64,000 nucleotides of DNA, taken from Metaphire vulgaris. Its lineage: Eukaryota > Annelida > Clitellata > Crassiclitellata > Megascolecidae. Under the pieces are notes generated by a model. It was not told where the DNA came from and made no database searches. It was given only the letters and a program-made list of their open reading frames with translations. Below are positions 47,888 through 54,274 of this stretch, piece by piece (the stretch's first letter is position 1; every line of letters begins with the position of its first letter). Both the position numbers and the translations under genes were made by a program. Where the stretch lies: contig CM030851.1 in assembly GCA_018105865.1 (NCBI GenBank), positions 7,927,828 through 7,991,827 of the forward strand, given 5' to 3'.

Positions 47888-50800
47888 AGTTTATTTATGT
47901 CAAAGGCGCTTTTAGTCAAAAGCGCAGCTGCTAATGAAAAACCAAGTCTTGAGCCTAGCAAGGAAGGAAAGTCTTGTGCTTGTGGTATCACGGATATCTG
48001 GAGGAAGGGTGTTCCATAACTTTGGACCTTGAACACGGAAGGAACGATCGCCTAACATGCTTCAAGTTCGAGGAGTGACAAGTGATTTAGTGTCATTTGA
48101 TCTCAGCCAGATTGGCCTGTCTTCATTTCGAATTTGCTTTGTGACGTCTACGAGGTATAGTCTGGAGCTTCCTTGCGTATACATTTATCTACAAGGAGGG
48201 AGATAGTCTTGAAATCGATTCGAGATATGAGAAGGAAGCCAATGAAGTTCCTTCAGTATTGGCTTGATGTGTTCTCGTCGAGCGCCTAAGAATAAGCAGC
48301 TACTGTTGTGCTGCTTTCCAAGGCGCTATAGAAATCCGTGAGATTTTACTTTACTTACTTACTTACTCGTCGTCGAGTATGAGTGATGAGACCAGCAGCG
48401 TTTTGAACACTTTGAAGACGACGAATCAGGGTTTCAGGTGTTTTAGCGAGAAGTGCTAGCAACAAGTCTTGAGGTTTACATGTGAATATTTTTTAGTTTG
48501 CAATTTCACTTTGTCATTCTTGCATAGATGATGCTGAATCTATTTCATTCAAGTTTTTCAAAAAGCTAATCTATAGATCAGCCTACTCTCTGATGAAAAC
48601 TGAACGCTTGTATGTCCTATGAATCAATAATGAGTACAGGATTAAATGGTTTTTGTGATTTGCATTGACACTTAGGATTACCATTTGACTATAATTTGAG
48701 TCTGCAGATGTTCTAAGAATTCTGTGAGTTTTTGTACTGCTCTTGATTCTGATCTTTTTAGAAATAATCATTTTGGAGGCACCCATATTTTGGCTTTTTG
48801 GGCCATTTCTGACTGGAAATGATGACTGCCTTCAAAATGTCTGTGTTTACAGATTATTTTTAGCAATCTATGAAAAGACTGAGTATGATGTCGATGATGA
48901 TGATGATGACGATGATGACGACGACGACGGTGGTGGTGAGGATGACAATGATGATGATGATGATTACAGTGATAATTATAGCATTTAATTTTGGAAAGCT
49001 TTCTACCTTGACATATGCAGTGGTATTGTCTTGTCTAGTAAAATTTTCATTGCACTGACTGGAAAACATTTTTGCTAACTATTTACCAGTATGTGTTTGC
49101 TGTTGATTTTTGTAGTTCAAGATTCAATTTCTTCATCCATCTCTGGACCCTTACCCCAGCCGCCAAGGGTCTCCATACCATCACCGTCGTCGCTGTTCAG
49201 TTCGGTTTCCTCTCTTCCTGCACCGCGAAGCGAGACTCTTCCTTTTCCATATCGAAATGGCGGAAGAAGAGTTCTCAGCCACACCCGAGTTCAGTCTCTG
49301 TCAGGCATCAACGAAACAGCCAACACCGAAGCTGAAGAATGGCACGCAAACGGTCAGATGAACAGACTTCGGCCACCGCCACCATCTGTGCCACCAGCCG
49401 TAGGAACTCGAGACAACCGCATGACTTTGAGATTTGTCCCTCCTCTGCCGGTCGTCAGCAGTGGGCAGCGACACAGCTGCATCTTAAGCAGTGTATCCGA
49501 TCGTCCTCAGATTTTTCCGGATCCCCTGCTTTCGGACCTGGCAAAGGACGAAAATTTGCTTCAAAGCTCGGCCGAATATGACCACCCGCGACAAAGTTAT
49601 TACCACAAGATTCCTTCGTGTGACGTTAACAGCAACAAATTCGCCGGCAACGCGACTAGCCTGCCCGACGGTTTTTATAGCGTACCGAGCAGAAGTACGG
49701 GCAGAACCCCAGAACAAGATAACCTGTACAAAATTCCGCCTTCTCGTTGTTCAAGAAACCATTTTTGTTCGGATGACGTCAGGTACGATGTCCCGGCCAA
49801 TGCACGACAGAGTTACGACGTTCCGGCAAAATGCCTGGAGCAGCACACCGTCAACGGCGAGCATTATGATGTTCCACCATCGGGCATCCCAGTTCCGCGT
49901 TTGCTTTCCAACGGCCGAAGTGAAATAGAAGAAAACGGCGATTTGTCGGTCGACGTTATCAAATCTAGTCATCTGCTGAGCGTTTTGCAGAACCTGATTA
50001 ACGAGCTGCCATCTGTTGATGTTTCCGAGAATCACCTGGTGAAGCCTCCCATGTACTGCAACTGGGACGGTCAGCCGAAGGGCGGAACTCTGGAGGGCAA
50101 GATTTCACCGCAGGAGCTGTTGCTGCTATCGCCGCCCGTCCCAGTGTCGAGCAACCTGCCTCAACATCGATATATAAATGACAGCACTGGAAATGGAGAA
50201 GTTCCATCTGTGGACAGTTCCTCTTCAGTTCCAGTGCAAAGTAGGAATAATTGTAGTCGATTCTTCTATATTTTCATTTAAGAGCATATAAAGTGCTTAA
50301 AATTGCTTCTATTGGTATAAGGTATATAGCCATTGGTGATATGTTTATTTAGTAAAATGTCCTGAGCAACTTATCAATTATTGTATTTGTGAAAAATTGG
50401 ATGACATTCCAACCGGTTGGAATCATCTTTGTTGCATCTGTAACTTTCACGCCATTCATATTCTGCACTCATTTGATAGTAAAAGAGTGATAGAATCGTG
50501 GCCGGACAAACTGTCTGCGGACAAAATGTCATGGACAAAATGTTATGGGGACAAAATATCACGGGTTAGGGTTAAATTTTGACTGCTGACATTTTATCTG
50601 CTGATGTTTTGTCCTCATGACATTTTGTCCTAGCACCAATAGAATGTATCTAAATTGTTTTTAGTGTTGAAAGTTATAAGTCAACAGTATTGAGTTTGTT
50701 TATCATGACTTCAGATGCAGATGTCTAGTACTTAATACTGAGACCTCCAATATGTTAGCTGCTGACTACCATAAGTGCACTTTTACCTTGTCAGTGTCAT

Positions 50801-53800
50801 ATATATTTGTGTTGTTTCTTTTAGATTTGAAGCCTATGAACATGCCTCGTCATCCTTCATACAATCAGGTTCCAACTGCAAACGATCCGATATGTTTTAC
50901 GCACAGGAGTAGAAGTTTCAAGAGAACCATAGAATGGTAATAGTTTTGTTATCTCTTTCTTGAGCTGAATGGCTGTTGCTTATCCACATTGCTTATCTCA
51001 CATTTGACTTCATGGAACAGACCTTGAATTGCTTAGCCGTGGATTTCTTTTAATCAGTAACTATTTAGAATGTGGATGTGTGCCGATAACTCTAGGCAGC
51101 TAGATAGTCCCTTCTGAGAAATGGCTTGCTTTGCCAAGGAACTGTGACTGTGTGGCTAGTAAAAGGAGTTTAACCCTTAACTAAAAGCTTTATTGACCTA
51201 TTTATCAATTAAAGCTCATGTTGGATATCTCTGTTGATACTGTGGAATAGGCACCCTTGGAACTGTATTGCTAAGGGTATTGAGAGTTTTCCAGGGCTGC
51301 TCTGTGATTATGCAGAGGTCTGGGGTTAATTTACTCTTTAGTCAAATCGAGGACAGGTCAACTGTTTACTCTGAAATCTTTGATTCAACGTAAAAGGCAC
51401 ACGCCAGCCTTTTTCTAACTACCAGTTTCTGCTAACTTCTCTTCTATAAAGACCAGTGTTTAGCACATCAATATTACTAGCATAGAAGCAAATATTTAGT
51501 CTAATTTTCTATCACCTCTGAGTATTTTCAGACTTACACAAGAGACAAGAGGTGCTTCATTTTAGGATTGATTATATATTCAACAAATTACTGTACTAGC
51601 TATTCCATGACCACTCTACAAATAATTTTTTAAGATTAAGGAACGTCTTTTATTAATGCATTGCATATATAGCATGAATAATTTCTTGTGAAACATTTTG
51701 CACTAGGCTGCTTTGAATATGAAAATGTTGCGTGATCAAATGTTGCTAGTAGGACATCAAATTTTACTGATTTTATTTAAATTCAAGGCCAAAGACCATA
51801 ATCTCTGAAATAATAACATAAATGCATTTCTACAGCAACAGTGCTAACACGTCTACCCAATCAGTGGCCTTCAAAGATGCATTTTCTGTTAATCATGTCA
51901 GAAATATTATTAAGAGTGGGAAACACAGAGACAGAATATAGATTTGAAAGCACGCAGTTAACCCCTTTACTGTTTGACCCGGGATAACTCGGGCATCAGA
52001 AACCAACCACAAACGGGGGAGCCCGGGATAACTTGGGCAGCAGAAACCAACCACAAATGGGGGAGCCGCCCGGGATGACTCGGGAAAGCCCCTATTTATG
52101 TCCAATAAATTACTTTTAGTTCCCAATCATACATCGGGGATCCCGAGATATGCCGGGCTAATAGCCAATGACTAAGTAACTCAGTGAAATTAGTCCACAT
52201 GAAAATAGCGCGAGATTATAACATAACAGAACACAACGTTTGTCCCAACAATTTTTTTACCCCAAAAATTCTGTGTCTGGAGAGTTTTTGGAAAAAACAA
52301 TTTCACAGGAAAGGGGTTAATGGAGGATATAACAGGAAGAGGAAGAGAGTTGCAGACATTGGGGTCGACAGCGGATGGTCTTAACTGGTTACAGTTATAG
52401 TGAAAATGTCTGGGATGGTTTAGAATGGACTTGTTTACTAAGATTGAACAGTCTGCAAGTGTTCTACATATTCCCTTAGAGGTATAGGCTTCCATTTGGT
52501 TTAAGTCATTGTTGGCTGACTTTCTAATTAGAGATTTTGATTTATTGATCCTAACTAAATGAACTCCAGTTTAGTCGTCAGTTTCAGTAATTAATTCAAG
52601 CGGGATCATCACAGAGTGAAAAATCTGTGTTTTGGATTTTTTGAGCTCCGTATCTTTTTCTTTCAGCCCAGACAGCAATAAACCGCTGACTTTGCCAATG
52701 AAAAGAATATCAGACGTCGATGAGTCGTCCTCTATATCGGACGATGATGAATCGTGCAGTGTTTCGAATTCAGACTGTTCCAATGAACCATCAACTCCGT
52801 TGAAGGTGATTTTCTTCTTTCGTCAAAGTTAAAAATTAAAACAAAGTTTATGGTGGGTAAGTCAGCCGCCCCGGGATTGAATGAATTTTTTCACGAGAGT
52901 TTGGTAAATTTATTCTCTGTGTTATTGCCGCAGATTCAACCTTTTAGGTGCAACTTACCTTTGTGATGCAGAATGGTGGGGTCAGCTTCCTTGCCTCATA
53001 TGCTGCTGTTGCTGCTTCCTTACTTGTTCAACTGCCTGAACTTAAATTGCAACACAGCAGCAGTATTGCTACTTAGTGTAAAACACTGCTCGGAAGTTTC
53101 ATCATCATGAAGTTTCATTTGTTGTTGCATCTCTTTGCTTCGTTGTTGGCCATTCATGCTACAGTTAATCTCACTATTTTCCCAGTTATTATTGTTATCA
53201 GAGTTTTTTTGATGCTAACAGTCCTTCCAATGGAAACTTCTTAATTTTGCATGAATTTCAAACAATACTTTTTCTTTTTTGTTCTTTAAAAAGTTAAATT
53301 GAAGACGTGTGCGCGCGCGTGCGCACTGTATAAACATAATTGGGCGTATTTCAATCCAGGTTAAAATCAAAGCGCATTTGCAATGAGATTCTGCAATTAT
53401 ATTCAAGGACTTCATACCCAGCAAGCTGCTTTTGATTATTTTGATGTAAATGATGCTAGCTCAGATCACAAGAATTTGACTTTGCTGAATGTACCGGTAT
53501 ATAAGTTAGAAAGTTCTATGCTTCCATTTAGAAACAACAACTTTTGATACTTTTATGTTCATTGACAGAATTAACTCAGATGAATTAGCTGACTGAAAAT
53601 TTATCTTCATATTACATTTTCGACATACATGTGCATAATACATATTTATTTATGATCCTGATATTGCGACTGCCTACCTGGATCTACAACCTCGACCACC
53701 ACGGACTACGGATTACGGACTATGGATTTACCTAGATTAAGCGCTCGTGAATAAGCTGGTGCACTGCGCCAAGCTTTCGGGCAGCACTATAGAAATTTCG

Positions 53801-54274
53801 TGTTTACTTACTTACTTACTTAAAAACTCTGTTTTTTGATGGTATTGTAAATTTCTTCCAGCATAAGCAGTGATACCGGATAGTTGCATTGAAAAAAGTG
53901 TATCCCTGTGTACGATTATTTGGATGAATGAAATGAATTGTCTGTTCGCATTTAAAGTTTCAAAGCAGACATGTCTTCTGTTCTTGCAGCCTTCTATTTA
54001 TGACATAGTGCCACTTCCAACGCAGAAAGATCTGGGATGCAGCCCGGCCATTTCCAAGGAATCCGAGATAATAAAATACCTCGACCTGGATCTTGAATCC
54101 AACCTCACCACGGAGAAATCTTCTAGTCCGGTCAAACCATGCGATGCTCTTGACAAAAACAAACGAGGAGTCCAGTATAAGGAGATCGATTGGTGTAAGA
54201 CCAAGGCATTGACCGAAACAAGAAGAGAGGTGGAGAACAAGAGACGCATGGGGGAACGGACCCTCGGTGATTAG
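26793..54274 (+). CDS. GAB/DOS-family docking protein, six exons, 681 aa
   Basis: Join 26793-26873, 42155-42458, 49116-50240, 50825-50936, 52667-52805, 53990-54274. GAB proteins are plasma-membrane scaffolds: after receptor tyrosine kinase activation they recruit SHP2, GRB2, CRK and PI3K. The PH domain (about residues 5-124) starts [11 protein letters not shown], continues [10 protein letters not shown] and ends with the conserved Trp of MNEWV. Residues 130-500 are disordered with six YxxP motifs (Y283, Y316, Y333, Y352, Y362, Y379) and two YxN motifs (Y442, Y481). The tail has IKYLDLDL (Y617) and VQYKEI (Y650), 33 residues apart, matching the bidentate SHP2 site of vertebrate GAB1 (Y627/Y659). 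All five junctions keep phase. Length is close to GAB1 (694). I see no YxxM PI3K site. The family call is secure. One-to-one orthology with GAB1-4 or DOS is not determined. Confidence 0.93.
27700..27832 (+). mobile_element. SINE-like repeat with TTAC tail
   Basis: The 3' part, AATAAGCAGCTACTGCTG, then GGGGAGCTGTATAAGTTT and a TTAC run, matches copies at 43720-43857, 48283-48365 and 53660-53815. The shared 3' end and tetranucleotide tail indicate a retroposed family. The 5' edge is not certain. Confidence 0.65.
27994..28060 (+). mobile_element. Possible pogo/mariner-type terminus
   Basis: TA is followed by CAGTGAAACCCGCTTAATTG, which resembles terminal repeats of pogo-like elements with TA target sites. 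The other end was not found. Confidence 0.35.
28070..29600. other. GAB intron 1, unassigned stretch
   Basis: AT-rich intronic sequence. A 20-bp-scale unit (TACAGTGTATCAGTAATACT) occurs three times in tandem near 28600-28645. No exon-like frame was recognised. Confidence 0.45.
29608..29776. mobile_element. hAT MITE, CAGTGTTTATTC termini
   Basis: A 169-bp element begins CAGTGTTTATTCTAGGCC and ends GGCTAGAATAAACACTG. Flanks GAAGCATT and GAACCATT match at 7 of 8. It belongs to the subfamily with 57372-57565 and is related to 6673-6868 and 14909-15096. Confidence 0.9.
29790..30780. other. GAB intron 1, mostly unassigned
   Basis: A typical hAT end (TCTGAGAACCACTG) occurs at about 30575-30588, so a decayed element probably lies to its left. 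Its other edge was not found. Confidence 0.4.
30788..30902. mobile_element. Short hAT MITE, CATAGGTGTAAAC family, perfect 8-bp duplication
   Basis: A 115-bp element begins CATAGGTGTAAACTTC and ends AGTGTAAGCCATTG. Exact GTTTGATC lies on both sides (30780-30787 and 30903-30910). It is the best-preserved member of the family also seen at 1391, 46281 and 56410. Confidence 0.88.
31362..32129. mobile_element. hAT element with TTTCCGG subterminal repeats, perfect 8-bp duplication
   Basis: A 768-bp element begins TAAGGATGTAACTTTTCCGG and ends AACTCACATCCCTA. It is flanked exactly by CAGGTAAT (31354-31361 and 32130-32137). Arrays of TTTCCGGAAA fill both subterminal regions, a likely transposase-binding architecture by analogy with other hATs. 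The interior is AT-rich. A 72-codon frame at 31624-31842 has no recognisable transposase domain. Confidence 0.92.
32137..32192 (+). repeat. ATT-tailed dispersed repeat
   Basis: CAGGCTTGCTTAGCCTCCTA, then ACCACTTAAAACCACATT and an ATT/AATA tail. The same block precedes ATT runs at 45571 and, inverted, at 34782, 59979 and 25901. Confidence 0.7.
32200..34055. other. GAB intron 1, mostly unassigned
   Basis: No exon or complete element was recognised. The 33190-33560 part is pyrimidine-rich and could be inverted LINE debris, but no diagnostic motif is clear. Confidence 0.35.
34064..34509 (-). pseudogene. Decayed hAT transposase, C-terminal dimerisation domain
   Basis: The minus-strand frame 34309-34509 reads [20 protein letters not shown] then [15 protein letters not shown]. 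This is the hallmark C-terminal dimerisation segment of hAT transposases (the S.CE..FS.MK...R..L...HL pattern). The plus-strand edge at 34064, CAGGGTTGTCCAAACTTTTC, is a typical hAT terminus. Upstream catalytic regions are not readable, so it is a dead remnant. Confidence 0.8.
34771..34845 (-). repeat. ATT-tailed dispersed repeat, inverted
   Basis: A short AAT run is followed by GTGATTTTAAGTGGTTTAGG and AAGCCTGTGTGAAAACC, the inverse of the block at 32137. Confidence 0.7.
34850..35565. other. GAB intron 1, unassigned
   Basis: AT-rich with a short TTTA run near 35015. No feature was recognised. Confidence 0.4.
35576..36026. mobile_element. hAT element with GGTACCCG repeats, perfect 8-bp duplication
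   Basis: A 451-bp element begins TAGGACTGTCAATTTTC and ends GATGACAGCTTTA. It is flanked exactly by GTTAGTAC (35568-35575 and 36027-36034). CGGGTACCCG-type palindromic blocks sit just inside both ends, and the centre is AT-rich. No coding capacity. Confidence 0.9.
36270..36480 (-). mobile_element. Dispersed repeat, probable SINE body
   Basis: On the minus strand, GCAATGGCAAACTACTCTGG, then a block with CAGCCACCTGCATCACTGC and AGAGATCAGCACCAGGCCC. The same sequence recurs at 37110-37290, where it follows a 5S-like head. Confidence 0.6.
36719..36741. repeat. CA microsatellite
   Basis: About 11 CA units. Confidence 0.95.
36870..37090. mobile_element. MITE fragment with the recurrent A-rich motif
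   Basis: Contains GATGAGCAAAAAAAGGTCAT at about 36968 and AATTTCTCTCGACAGCCTGG, the latter like the right ends at 21596, 38570 and about 55410. Edges are not resolved. Confidence 0.5.
37110..37290 (-). mobile_element. SINE body downstream of a 5S-like head
   Basis: The minus-strand block with GCAATGGCAAGCTACTCTAG and GAGATCAGCACTGGACCCC repeats the sequence at 36270-36480. It lies directly 3' of the 5S-like segment on the same strand, so the two probably form one retroposon. Confidence 0.6.
37325..37450 (-). mobile_element. 5S rRNA-derived SINE head
   Basis: On the minus strand, GAAGCTAAGCA (5S box A region) is followed about 38 bp later by AGTACTTGGATGGGTGACC (5S intermediate element and box C). 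GTTCCCATCAGAACGCTGAA upstream fits the preceding 5S stem. The middle and ends have diverged, so it is not a functional 5S gene. It fits the known SINE class that carries a 5S-type pol III promoter. Confidence 0.75.
37901..37951. repeat. ACAG tetranucleotide array
   Basis: About 12 GACA units. Confidence 0.96.
38194..38276. repeat. TA microsatellite, left part
   Basis: An 83-bp TA run continuing at 38571 after an inserted element. Confidence 0.96.
38277..38570. mobile_element. hAT MITE inserted in a TA microsatellite
   Basis: A 294-bp element begins CAGCCCTCCGAGAGGGGGC and ends CTCTCGGAGGGCCTG. TATATATA on both sides is consistent with an 8-bp duplication but is not informative inside a TA run. 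It is a shortened relative of 21178-21596 and shares its ATGAATATGTATAATTAACA centre and an extended poly-A version of the recurrent motif. Confidence 0.88.
38571..38820. repeat. TA microsatellites within a dispersed repeat
   Basis: TA runs at 38571-38589 and 38684-38736 surround a block (CTGAGGGACTTGTGATAAAA) matching 11240. CA and TA runs follow. Confidence 0.8.
38830..39655. other. GAB intron 1, unassigned
   Basis: AT-rich, with a low-complexity TTAAATTT stretch near 39500-39600. No feature was recognised. Confidence 0.4.
39661..40680 (+). pseudogene. Decayed autonomous hAT element, transposase remnant
   Basis: The terminus CAGGGGTATTCAAACTGTGG at 39661 is followed by frames that fit one transposase. 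39772-40056 holds [14 protein letters not shown]...[22 protein letters not shown], matching the LL.H..VRWLS.G.VL.R. catalytic-domain region of hAT proteins of the FAM200/ZBED5/GTF2IRD2 type. 40096-40410 continues with a helical region. Near 40615, ACAATGTTTGGATCCACACG encodes TMFGSTR at the start of the dimerisation domain, then shifts frame. Several stops and frameshifts make it non-functional. The 3' terminus appears replaced by LINE sequence. Confidence 0.82.
40735..40945 (-). pseudogene. LINE reverse-transcriptase C-terminal fragment
   Basis: About 200 bp closely related to 9480-9669, including the segment coding for the KGR..T..LEWM and AQDRE-like tail. It interrupts the end of the hAT remnant before it. 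Confidence 0.65.
40950..42120. other. GAB intron 1, 3' part, unassigned
   Basis: AT-rich. About 60 bp at 41000-41060 echo 40020-40090 (GGATAATGAAAAGACTGCAC), so part of the hAT element was duplicated here. Confidence 0.45.
42155..42458 (+). CDS. GAB exon 2 (bulk of PH domain)
   Basis: The acceptor TTGCTTTAACAG precedes AAATGG. Encodes [20 protein letters not shown] onward through the [17 protein letters not shown] strand region to [16 protein letters not shown]. The donor AACG|GTAAGT is strong, phase 1. The GTIDL and YYLVAETE segments match the DOS/GAB PH fold. The 15.3-kb intron before it is the largest in the gene. Confidence 0.93.
42640..42793. repeat. ATT trinucleotide array
   Basis: About 50 ATT units with one GTT patch, in GAB intron 2. 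Long Leu, Tyr and Asn frames across it are artefacts. Confidence 0.97.
42800..43260. other. GAB intron 2, unassigned
   Basis: AT-rich. No exon or repeat edge was recognised. Confidence 0.4.
43262..43527 (+). pseudogene. LINE reverse-transcriptase palm fragment with GATT tail
   Basis: The plus frame reads [20 protein letters not shown] then [10 protein letters not shown]. This is the PQGS.LGP.LF and YADD region of L2/CR1-like LINEs, with the catalytic YADD altered to CADD. It jumps to the element's 3' end (AGTGGCGCTATAGAAGTTG) and a GATT tail, so the centre is deleted. Confidence 0.8.
43720..43857 (+). mobile_element. SINE-like repeat with TTAC tail
   Basis: CACCTAGGAATATGCAGCTA, then a short body, AAAGCACTATAAAATTTTAT and a TTAC run, as in 27700-27832. 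Confidence 0.65.
44088..44203. repeat. AAT trinucleotide array
   Basis: AAT units with some AGT. Its right flank, ATAGCACTTTATGCACAGAC, looks like a LINE 3' end. Confidence 0.95.
44210..44735. other. GAB intron 2, unassigned
   Basis: No feature was recognised. Confidence 0.4.
44742..45080. mobile_element. hAT MITE, CAGTGCTGCCCAAA termini
   Basis: A 339-bp element begins CAGTGCTGCCCAAACTTTT and ends TTAGGGTAGCACCG. Flanks ATCTACTG (44734-44741) and AACTACTG (45081-45088) match at 7 of 8. No coding capacity. Confidence 0.85.
45385..45565 (-). pseudogene. L2/CR1-like LINE 3' fragment
   Basis: On the minus strand it reads toward the conserved end GTGGTGCTATAGAAGTTTAC, the same 3' end as the plus-strand fragment at 43262-43527. 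A short coding remnant (HLF/FSTWL-like segment) precedes it. Confidence 0.55.
45571..45660 (+). repeat. ATT-tailed dispersed repeat
   Basis: The block CACAGGCTTGCTTAGCTTCC and following bases, then 45 bp of ATT, as at 32137. Confidence 0.75.
45665..46270. other. GAB intron 2, unassigned
   Basis: No exon or repeat edge was recognised. Confidence 0.4.
46362..46949. mobile_element. hAT element nested in 46281-46994
   Basis: It begins CAGGGGTGTTTAATGTTTAT and ends CCAGTTGAATGCCCCTG. Flanks GTATAGGG (46354-46361) and GTATGGGG (46950-46957) match at 7 of 8. It carries an inverted LINE fragment at its centre. Confidence 0.85.
46545..46805 (-). pseudogene. LINE reverse-transcriptase C-terminal fragment inside the hAT
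   Basis: The minus strand reads [20 protein letters not shown], then GKRKRGRQK, a stop, [11 protein letters not shown] and IEELRNAV. This is the G.(R)GRPR..W...I.......L....A tail of non-LTR reverse transcriptases. It forms a third nesting level, or captured cargo, within the DNA element. Confidence 0.75.
47000..47455. other. GAB intron 2, unassigned
   Basis: AT-rich. No feature was recognised. Confidence 0.4.
47459..47523. repeat. GT/GC microsatellite
   Basis: GTGC-type alternating purine-pyrimidine units ending in GT repeats, a sequence able to adopt Z-DNA. Confidence 0.93.
47832..47887. repeat. GAT array acting as LINE tail
   Basis: About 18 GAT units. On the minus strand they follow directly the 3' end of the LINE fragment at 47890-48290, so they are its 3' tail. 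Confidence 0.9.
47890..48290 (-). pseudogene. L2/CR1-like LINE reverse-transcriptase C-terminal fragment
   Basis: The minus strand reads [13 protein letters not shown], a frameshifted middle, then [18 protein letters not shown] and [16 protein letters not shown] before TAA. These are the conserved thumb and C-terminal segments (LHWLP, GPKLWN.LP..IR, F..RLKT.LF) of L2/CR1-type ORF2 proteins. Frameshifts make it a pseudogene. It ends in a short 3' region and a GAT tail. Confidence 0.85.
48283..48365 (+). mobile_element. SINE-like repeat with TTAC tail
   Basis: GCGCCTAAGAATAAGCAGCT, TTTCCAAGGCGCTATAGAAA, then TTAC units. It adjoins the 5' side of the LINE fragment. Confidence 0.7.
48370..48885. 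other. GAB intron 2, unassigned
   Basis: No feature was recognised. Confidence 0.4.
48890..48962. repeat. GAT/GAC trinucleotide array
   Basis: About 70 bp of GAT, GAC and GGT triplets, 150 bp before GAB exon 3. Confidence 0.94.
49116..50240 (+). CDS. GAB exon 3 (disordered docking region)
   Basis: The acceptor GATTTTTGTAG precedes a 1125-bp exon encoding residues 129-504. It is Pro/Ser-rich with a PPPPSVPP stretch and six YxxP sites, three of them YDVP within 28 residues, the type bound by CRK/NCK SH2 domains. MYCN and RYIND fit the GRB2 SH2 YxN pattern. The donor used here is CAAA|GTAGGA, phase 1. A donor 18 bp downstream (AATT|GTAGTC) keeps the same frame. Confidence 0.9.
50497..50634. 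mobile_element. Foldback MITE of GGACAAAATGTC units
   Basis: GGACAAA(A/C)TGTC modules occur three to four times on the left and inverted on the right (ATGACATTTTGTCCTA), around a short centre with GGGTTAGGGTT. Modular repetition resembles the design of 5826-6519. It lies in GAB intron 3. Confidence 0.65.
50825..50936 (+). CDS. GAB exon 4
   Basis: The acceptor TTTCTTTTAG opens on a codon completed from exon 3. Encodes [20 protein letters not shown] onward to SFKRTIE. The NLKP just after the junction sits where vertebrate GABs have their GRB2 SH3-binding NRNLKP motif. The donor is ATG|GTAATA, phase 2. Confidence 0.85.
50940..51955. other. GAB intron 4, unassigned
   Basis: AT-rich. No exon or element was recognised. 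Confidence 0.4.
51958..52320. mobile_element. piggyBac-like MITE with TTAA target sites
   Basis: TTAA at both edges (51958-51961 and 52317-52320) with inverted termini CCCCTTTACTG and AGGAAAGGGG fits piggyBac-type insertion. Inside, a unit of about 44 bp beginning CCCGGGATAACTCGGGCA and containing CAGAAACCAACCACAAA is repeated about two and a half times. It lies in GAB intron 4. Confidence 0.82.
52667..52805 (+). CDS. GAB exon 5
   Basis: The acceptor TTTTTCTTTCAG completes a Cys codon. Encodes [13 protein letters not shown] and an acidic Ser/Asp-rich stretch ending NEPSTPLK. The donor is AAG|GTGATT, phase 0. Confidence 0.85.
53100..53650. other. GAB intron 5, unassigned
   Basis: AT-rich with a short GTGCGCGCGCGTGCGC alternating tract at about 53308. 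No exon was recognised. Confidence 0.4.
53660..53815 (+). mobile_element. SINE-like repeat with TTAC tail
   Basis: The body has tandem GGACTACGGATTACGGACTA, then AATAAGCTGGTGCACTGC, GGCAGCACTATAGAAATTTC and TTAC units. It matches the other TTAC-tailed copies at the 3' end and ends about 175 bp before GAB exon 6. Confidence 0.7.
53990..54274 (+). CDS. GAB exon 6 (SHP2-binding tail)
   Basis: The acceptor TCTTGCAG precedes 94 residues starting [10 protein letters not shown] and ending GERTLGD before TAG. It carries IKYLDLDL (Y617) and VQYKEIDW (Y650), the pair expected to engage both SH2 domains of SHP2 when phosphorylated. [13 protein letters not shown] aligns with the KTLALKSTREAW-type ending of GAB1. 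Confidence 0.93.
   Translation, partial: PSIYDIVPLPTQKDLGCSPAISKESEIIKYLDLDLESNLTTEKSSSPVKPCDALDKNKRGVQYKEIDWCKTKALTETRREVENKRRMGERTLGD

Noticed and set aside
49091..49115. ATG at 49091 as the start of a separate 396-residue protein
   Set aside because: It lies in the intron before a good acceptor. The phase match with exon 2 shows that 49116-50240 is an internal GAB exon.
50556..50580. Interstitial telomere repeat (GGGTTAGGGTT)
   Set aside because: Only two units, inside a small foldback element.
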